A DNA stretch of 64,000 bases from Rhizophagus clarus (Eukaryota; Glomeromycota; Glomeromycetes; Glomerales; Glomeraceae). Made by a program: the position numbers and the translations under genes. The notes under the pieces were generated by a model. That model had not been told where the DNA came from. It made no database searches and saw nothing but the letters and a program-made list of their open reading frames with translations. The first letter of the stretch is position 1. Each line of letters opens with the position of its first letter. Shown here piece after piece: positions 59,790 to 64,000 of the stretch. Location of the stretch: the NCBI GenBank assembly GCA_015698045.1, contig BLAL01000034.1, positions 434,001-498,000 on the forward strand, in the 5' to 3' direction.

Positions 59790-60110
59790 CTGTTAAAATC
59801 AGTTTTTCTGACTGTTAAATCAGAATATAACAAAAATCGGCAATAAGCAAAATTCGGCATGTCCTATATTGAAATTGGCAAGGCTATTTTAAATAGAGTA
59901 AAATCCGATTTTTTTTTCATTTGACCTGTGTAAAAATTGGCCATTAAATTCAGCATTTCTGATTTTTAAATCGAAATATAACAAAAATCGGCAAAAATAG
60001 AGATGGCTATACTAAAATAAGCAAAATTCGGCATATTCTATATTGAAATTGGCAAGGCTATTTTAAATAGAGTAAAATCCGATTTTTTTTCATTTGACCT
60101 GTGATAAATA
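59790..60110 (+). repeat. Tandem duplication, about 160 bp, AAAATCGG-rich
   Basis: Two copies of a unit with ATAACAAAAATCGGCAA, AAGCAAAATTCGGCAT, GAAATTGGCAAGGCTATTTT and AAATCCGATTTTTTT then CATTTGACCTGTG (first ends about 59934, second about 60108). Related motifs occur at 48300-48700. Non-coding. Confidence 0.7.
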
Positions 60111-60129
60111 TTATACCTAAAGTTATAAA

Positions 60130-60800
60130 AAATAAAGTACAATTATTTTCAACTGTTCTGAACAACTTACTTAAGCACAAGAAATTGATTACATTTAACC
60201 AAAAATAGTAAAATTACACTTTAAAATTAAAAATCAAATAAATGATAAATAATTTATAATACAAAACTTGGTCACATTTTACGAATATTAATCCAATCAT
60301 CCTAAAATTTTTATGTAAATAGATTCAATCCTGTCAAACAACTTTGCTTAAGCAGAAAAAGGTGATTTCATTTGTCTAAAGTGGTGAAATCACGCTCTGA
60401 AGTTGCAAAATAAATTTTTGCAAAAAATTGATAATACAAAAATAGCTAATACTCCATGAATATTATGCCAATCATTATAAAAATTAATATACAAGTAGAT
60501 TCAATCCCGCTGAACGACTTTACTTAAGCAAAAAAAAGTGATTTCATTTGACCAAAGTGATGTAATTACAACCTGTAGTTAAAAGAGAAAAAAAATTTTT
60601 TGGAATTAGTACTGTTTGAAAAATACAAATTTCTTCATAAATATTATACCTAGCCTTAAGAAAATTAAGATTTGAGTACTTTTGACATTGCTAAACAACT
60701 TTACTTAAATATAAAAAGTGATTTCATTCAACTAAAATTTATTTTACATATAGTTAAATTTAGTAAACAAAAAACAAGAATAAGAGAATATTATTATAAA
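60130..60800 (+). repeat. AT-rich satellite, period about 185 bp (array 2)
   Basis: Four units beginning near 60150, 60340, 60515 and 60690, each with AACTTTRCTTAAGC(A)AAAAA, GTGATTTCATTTGACCAAAG and AATTACACYYTG-like blocks. Same family and orientation as 40680-42010. Confidence 0.7.
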
Positions 60801-60848
60801 AAATGTATTTTTTTATAAATATAATATTTAATTGAAAATTTCTTAATT

Positions 60849-61208
60849 CACACTAGTGTGCAAAATCCGGATCACGTGACTATTATTTATCATCCTGTGT
60901 CACACCCTCCCTTTTTCATTTTTCTATAAGTATTTCAGGAACTTAGAATTTTTTTTATGTTAAAAATCCTATTTGTCACATATTATATGTCACACCCATA
61001 ATTTTTTATAATTCCGGCCAGAATTTTAAAAATTACCATATTAGGCTATTGTATAACACGGACCTTCCTTTTTAGGCGATACCCATTCCACAAAAAAATT
61101 TTTTCTTATTTTTCAAAATAACCGTAATTGGAATTTTGTGTAATAATATTTTCATAAAAGGAAATTTTATACCAATCACATAATCCGTGTACAAATACAC
61201 TAGTGTAC
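60849..61208. mobile_element. MITE with CACTAGTGT ends
   Basis: The left end CACACTAGTGTGCAAAATCC plus GGATCACGTGACTA is mirrored by the right end (TACACTAGTGTATTTGTACA plus CGGATTATGTGATTGG). The interior includes CCGGCCAGAATTTT and AAAAGGAAATTTTATACC, also seen in the telomere-like elements and 46801-47095. Non-coding, about 360 bp. Confidence 0.75.
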
Positions 61209-62427
61209 AAATAGAAATAGTCTATTTAATTTATGAAAACTAAAGTGTATAAAATCAATAATATATTGAAAAAAGAAAATATCTTTTTAAAAAAATTTTT
61301 AAAAGTACGAGTGAAATTAAAATTTTTTCATATATATGTAGTATGAAAATCATACCTTGCTACCAAAATCTATATATAACTTTAACAATTTTAACTTCTT
61401 ATTACATATCTATAATTATGACTTTTTTTATTTTTTGCTTTCTAATAAGCAAAATTCTATATGACTTAAAAAAAAATTTTATATAATAAATAAGCAAATT
61501 TTTTTGTTACCTATATATATATTATTCAAGGTCCTTTTATAGTATCACATAAAAATTTTTATCCATAAAATATTAAAATTGTATAAATAGTTTTGGTCAG
61601 AATTATGATGTAATTTTTAAATGATTAGATCATTTTATATCATTTAACGTTAAAATAATCCAAATAACACGTGACCAGTTATTTGGGTTATTTAAAGTCA
61701 TTTGAATCACTAGTTAACACTGAATTTAAATAAATAAATTTAGCCTATATCTAGAAGTACTATATACGGATGGATATTATACATAGAGAAAAATACAGGA
61801 TTTTTAAAATACCTAGAGTATATGTCAAAGATCTCGAACAATACTAATATAATTCACAAATGATCTGTATGTGTTTACTATTAACTCTACGCAATTTTTT
61901 TTTCATAGTAATGCTATGCAAACTTACATTTTCATTGGAAAAAATTTTGGTCTGCAGATCTACGTAATTCTGTGGAATACATTTCTGCGCAGATCTGAGG
62001 ACATGCTGATGCATAGCACTGAAAAATTTCATGAATTTCTGCGTAAATCTGCAAGTACAAAAAAAACTGCGAAATTTTTCAAAAATAAATCTGCGAAATT
62101 TTTCAAAAGTACTAATGCAAATTTACAGTTAGGCAGTGTTTTAACTTTAATATTAACTAATATTAATTTATTAATTAAAGGTATTTACAAATTTAAAAGT
62201 ACATATACTAAACTATCCTATTTTACTAACTAAATGCATTAATTAAAAGTCTCTTTTTTTTCTTTACAGACTGTCAAATTATGTTATTATTAATGATTTG
62301 GACATTATTCCAGCTGGTTCAATTCCAACAAATAACAAAATACAAAAAAAAATTCATGTTAGTCAAAGTTTTGTTAATGTTTCGTTTAAAAAAAATTAAA
62401 ATCTTAATTTTATTCGAAGTTAAATAC
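61209..62427. other. Intergenic with a CTGCGNAAATCTGC-rich stretch
   Basis: AT-rich. 61880-62120 repeats CTGC(A/G)(C/G)AGATCT, CTGCGTAAATCTGC and GCGAAATTTTTCAAAA, probably a diverged MITE. The plus-strand frame 61871-62233 runs through it and is Lys/Asn/Ser-rich, not a convincing gene. Confidence 0.4.
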
Positions 62428-63991
62428 CTTCAAAATCTTTCAGAAAGCATCCAGAAAGCCACAAGTCTACAAAATAAAAAATGAAACGTTAGTTAACGTT
62501 TCGTTTAAAAAAAAATAAATAAAATTTCTGAAGGTATTTATTTTATTTATCTTCGAAATTACGTCCATGCACAAACTTATGCAAAAGGACATAAAACGAA
62601 ATATTAATTGACGTCTCGTTTAAATAAAAACAAAATAAAAAATAAAAGAATTTCAAAAGTTACCTCTGAAATTCTGTCTATTAGACGTTCAGGAAGTCTT
62701 GGACCTAAAAAATAAAAGAAATCGAAACATTAATCAACGTTTCATTAAAAAAAATTATTAAAATAAAAATTTGAAGGGAGATTATTTTATTTACCTTCAA
62801 AATTACGTTCGAAAGCTGAATCTATTAAAAAAACATTAATGTTAGTTAACGTTTTCTTTAAAACCCATAAAAAATTAAGGGTTATTCACCTTCGAAATTC
62901 AGCCCAGTGGTATTCAGAAGCTGTAAACCTAAAAAATCAAACAAAAATGTTAGCTAAACGTTTCGTTAAAAAAAAATTAATAATTTCGAAGCTTACCTTC
63001 GAAATTTCATCTATGATGCATCCAGAAAGCCGTAGACCTACAAAATTAAAAACAAAACATTAGTTAATGTTTCGTTCAAAAAAAAGAAAAAAAAATTTAA
63101 ATTTTAATTTTCTCGAAGATAAAATACCTTCGGAATCCTATATCCCATCTGGAAAGCATTTGGGAAACTGCAAAACTACAAAAAGAAAACTGAAATATTA
63201 GTAACGTTTCATTACAAAAAAAAATAAATAAATAAAATTTTAAAGTAACTTCGAAGAATACCTTTGAAGTTCCGTAACATTCCAGACCTATAAAAAAATA
63301 AAACATTAGCAAACATCTCGTTAAAAAGAAAATTAAAAATGAATTTTGAAATTTTACCTTCGAAATTTCTTCTAGGAATCCATTCGCGGACTACAAAGAA
63401 AAAAGATAAAATAAAGAATGTTAATAAATGTTTATTAAATAAACAACCAAAAAAAATTAGAATTCGAAGGTTTACCTTCAAAACGGGAGTCAAAAATACT
63501 GGCTTTCTAAACTAAAAAAAAAAATAAAAGAACATTAGTAACGTTTGTTCAATAAAAACAAAAATTAAAAAAATTGAAAGCTTACCTTCAAATAGAGTCC
63601 GCCTTCGAAATTGAACGTCTGCTGGATCTAAAAAAAATAAAAATGTTTGAACGTTAGCAATGTTCATTATATAAAAACAATAACTAAAAATAAAAAAAAA
63701 ATTATTTTGAAGTTTTTATTTACCTTCGAAATACTCTGGTTCACCTCAAAATGGAGTTCTGGACCTACAAAAGTAAAAACGAATATTAGTCAACATTTGT
63801 TAAACAAGATAATTAAAAAAAGATAATTTCGAAGTTTATTTTACCTTCAAAATACCTGGTCCGCTTCAAATTGGAATTCCAGACCTATAAAAGTAAGAAC
63901 AAATGTTAGTCAATGCTTGTTAAATAAGATAATAAAAATAAAAGATAACTTTCGAAGGTTATATACTTATACCTTTGAATGGAATGCGTGA
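62428..63991 (-). CDS. Tandem micro-exon array (13 or more exons of 19-48 nt), partial gene
   Basis: On the minus strand, short exons alternate with introns of about 70-190 bp (mostly 70-105): 63991-63973, 63884-63845, 63764-63724, 63627-63586, 63511-63476, 63390-63358, 63287-63262, 63175-63128, 63037-62997, 62928-62890, 62821-62795, 62704-62664, 62466-62428. A further copy near 62551-62575 has AT in place of the donor GT. Nearly every exon ends in TTYGAAG before GTAA/GTAT and most begin (G)TCYRGA after TAG. Introns carry CTAAC/CTAAT about 20-40 nt before a T-rich acceptor. The frame stays open through seven successive exons (63884 to 63128), giving units like GPELHFEVNQSISK; others read GPRLPERLIDRISE and GLRLSGCIIDEISK. 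The exon 63037-62997 does not continue in phase, so part may be decayed. Function unknown; the gene extends beyond the window. Confidence 0.65.
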
Positions 63992-64000
63992 CTATAAGTT

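Noticed and set aside
61871..62233. 120-codon plus-strand frame
   Set aside because: It runs through a repeat-like CTGCG(T/C)A-rich stretch, has no recognisable motif and a low-complexity tail.

Overview
The window looks like an accessory, transposon-dense stretch of an arbuscular mycorrhizal fungus genome, Rhizophagus/Glomeromycotina type. This is an inference from very high A+T, fungal GT-AG introns of about 60-125 bp with CTAAY branch sites, degenerate TTAGGG arrays, and several protein families I recognise as hugely expanded in Rhizophagus. No database was searched. There is no prokaryotic organisation; genes are single units with introns and most are decayed.

Layout. 1-5.9 kb: a telomere-like repeat element, a long gene-free AT-rich tract, a dead CCHC zinc-knuckle gene and a coiled-coil gene broken by a small hAT-like insertion. 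6.1-10.5 kb: a near-perfect 1.13 kb palindrome with Tc1/mariner ends, then decayed minus-strand genes. 10.9-17.8 kb holds the two best-preserved conventional genes: a minus-strand kinase plus cyclic-phosphodiesterase part of fungal tRNA ligase, without its ligase domain, and a five-exon plus-strand ion-channel gene of 1339 residues. 18.5-21.6 kb: an inverted second copy of the telomere-like element and a Fanzor (eukaryotic TnpB relative) pseudogene carrying a MITE with an 8-bp target duplication inside its RuvC-I motif.

21.7-25.8 kb: an LTR-like sequence split by a 2.2 kb foldback element with a minisatellite core, plus a Gag-protease remnant. 26-31.5 kb: a four-exon acidic-repeat gene (640 codons) and members of lineage-expanded families. 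32.2-34.9 kb: a Tc1/mariner element, itself hit by a 986-bp hAT-like element, lying inside another decayed host gene. 35.5-42 kb: more pseudogenes, a second LTR-like copy and a satellite of about 185 bp. 42.2-47.7 kb: a DDE transposon remnant with related MITEs and a foldback element with a telomere-like core.

48.9-54 kb: multi-exon RS-rich and Myb/SANT-like pseudogenes and a tiny three-exon gene. 54.7-59.4 kb: a Tnp2/CACTA-like transposase pseudogene and a two-zinc-knuckle gene followed by a pair of hairpins. 59.8-61.2 kb: tandem repeats, the satellite again and a MITE. 62.4-64 kb: a tandem array of at least 13 micro-exons (19-48 nt) with intact splice signals on the minus strand, running off the window.

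Two themes recur. Nested insertions with clear target duplications allow an order of events to be read. Many premature stops are TGA where CGA or TGG, or TAA/TAG where CAA/CAG/TGG, would be expected: C-to-T/G-to-A decay shared by host genes and transposons.
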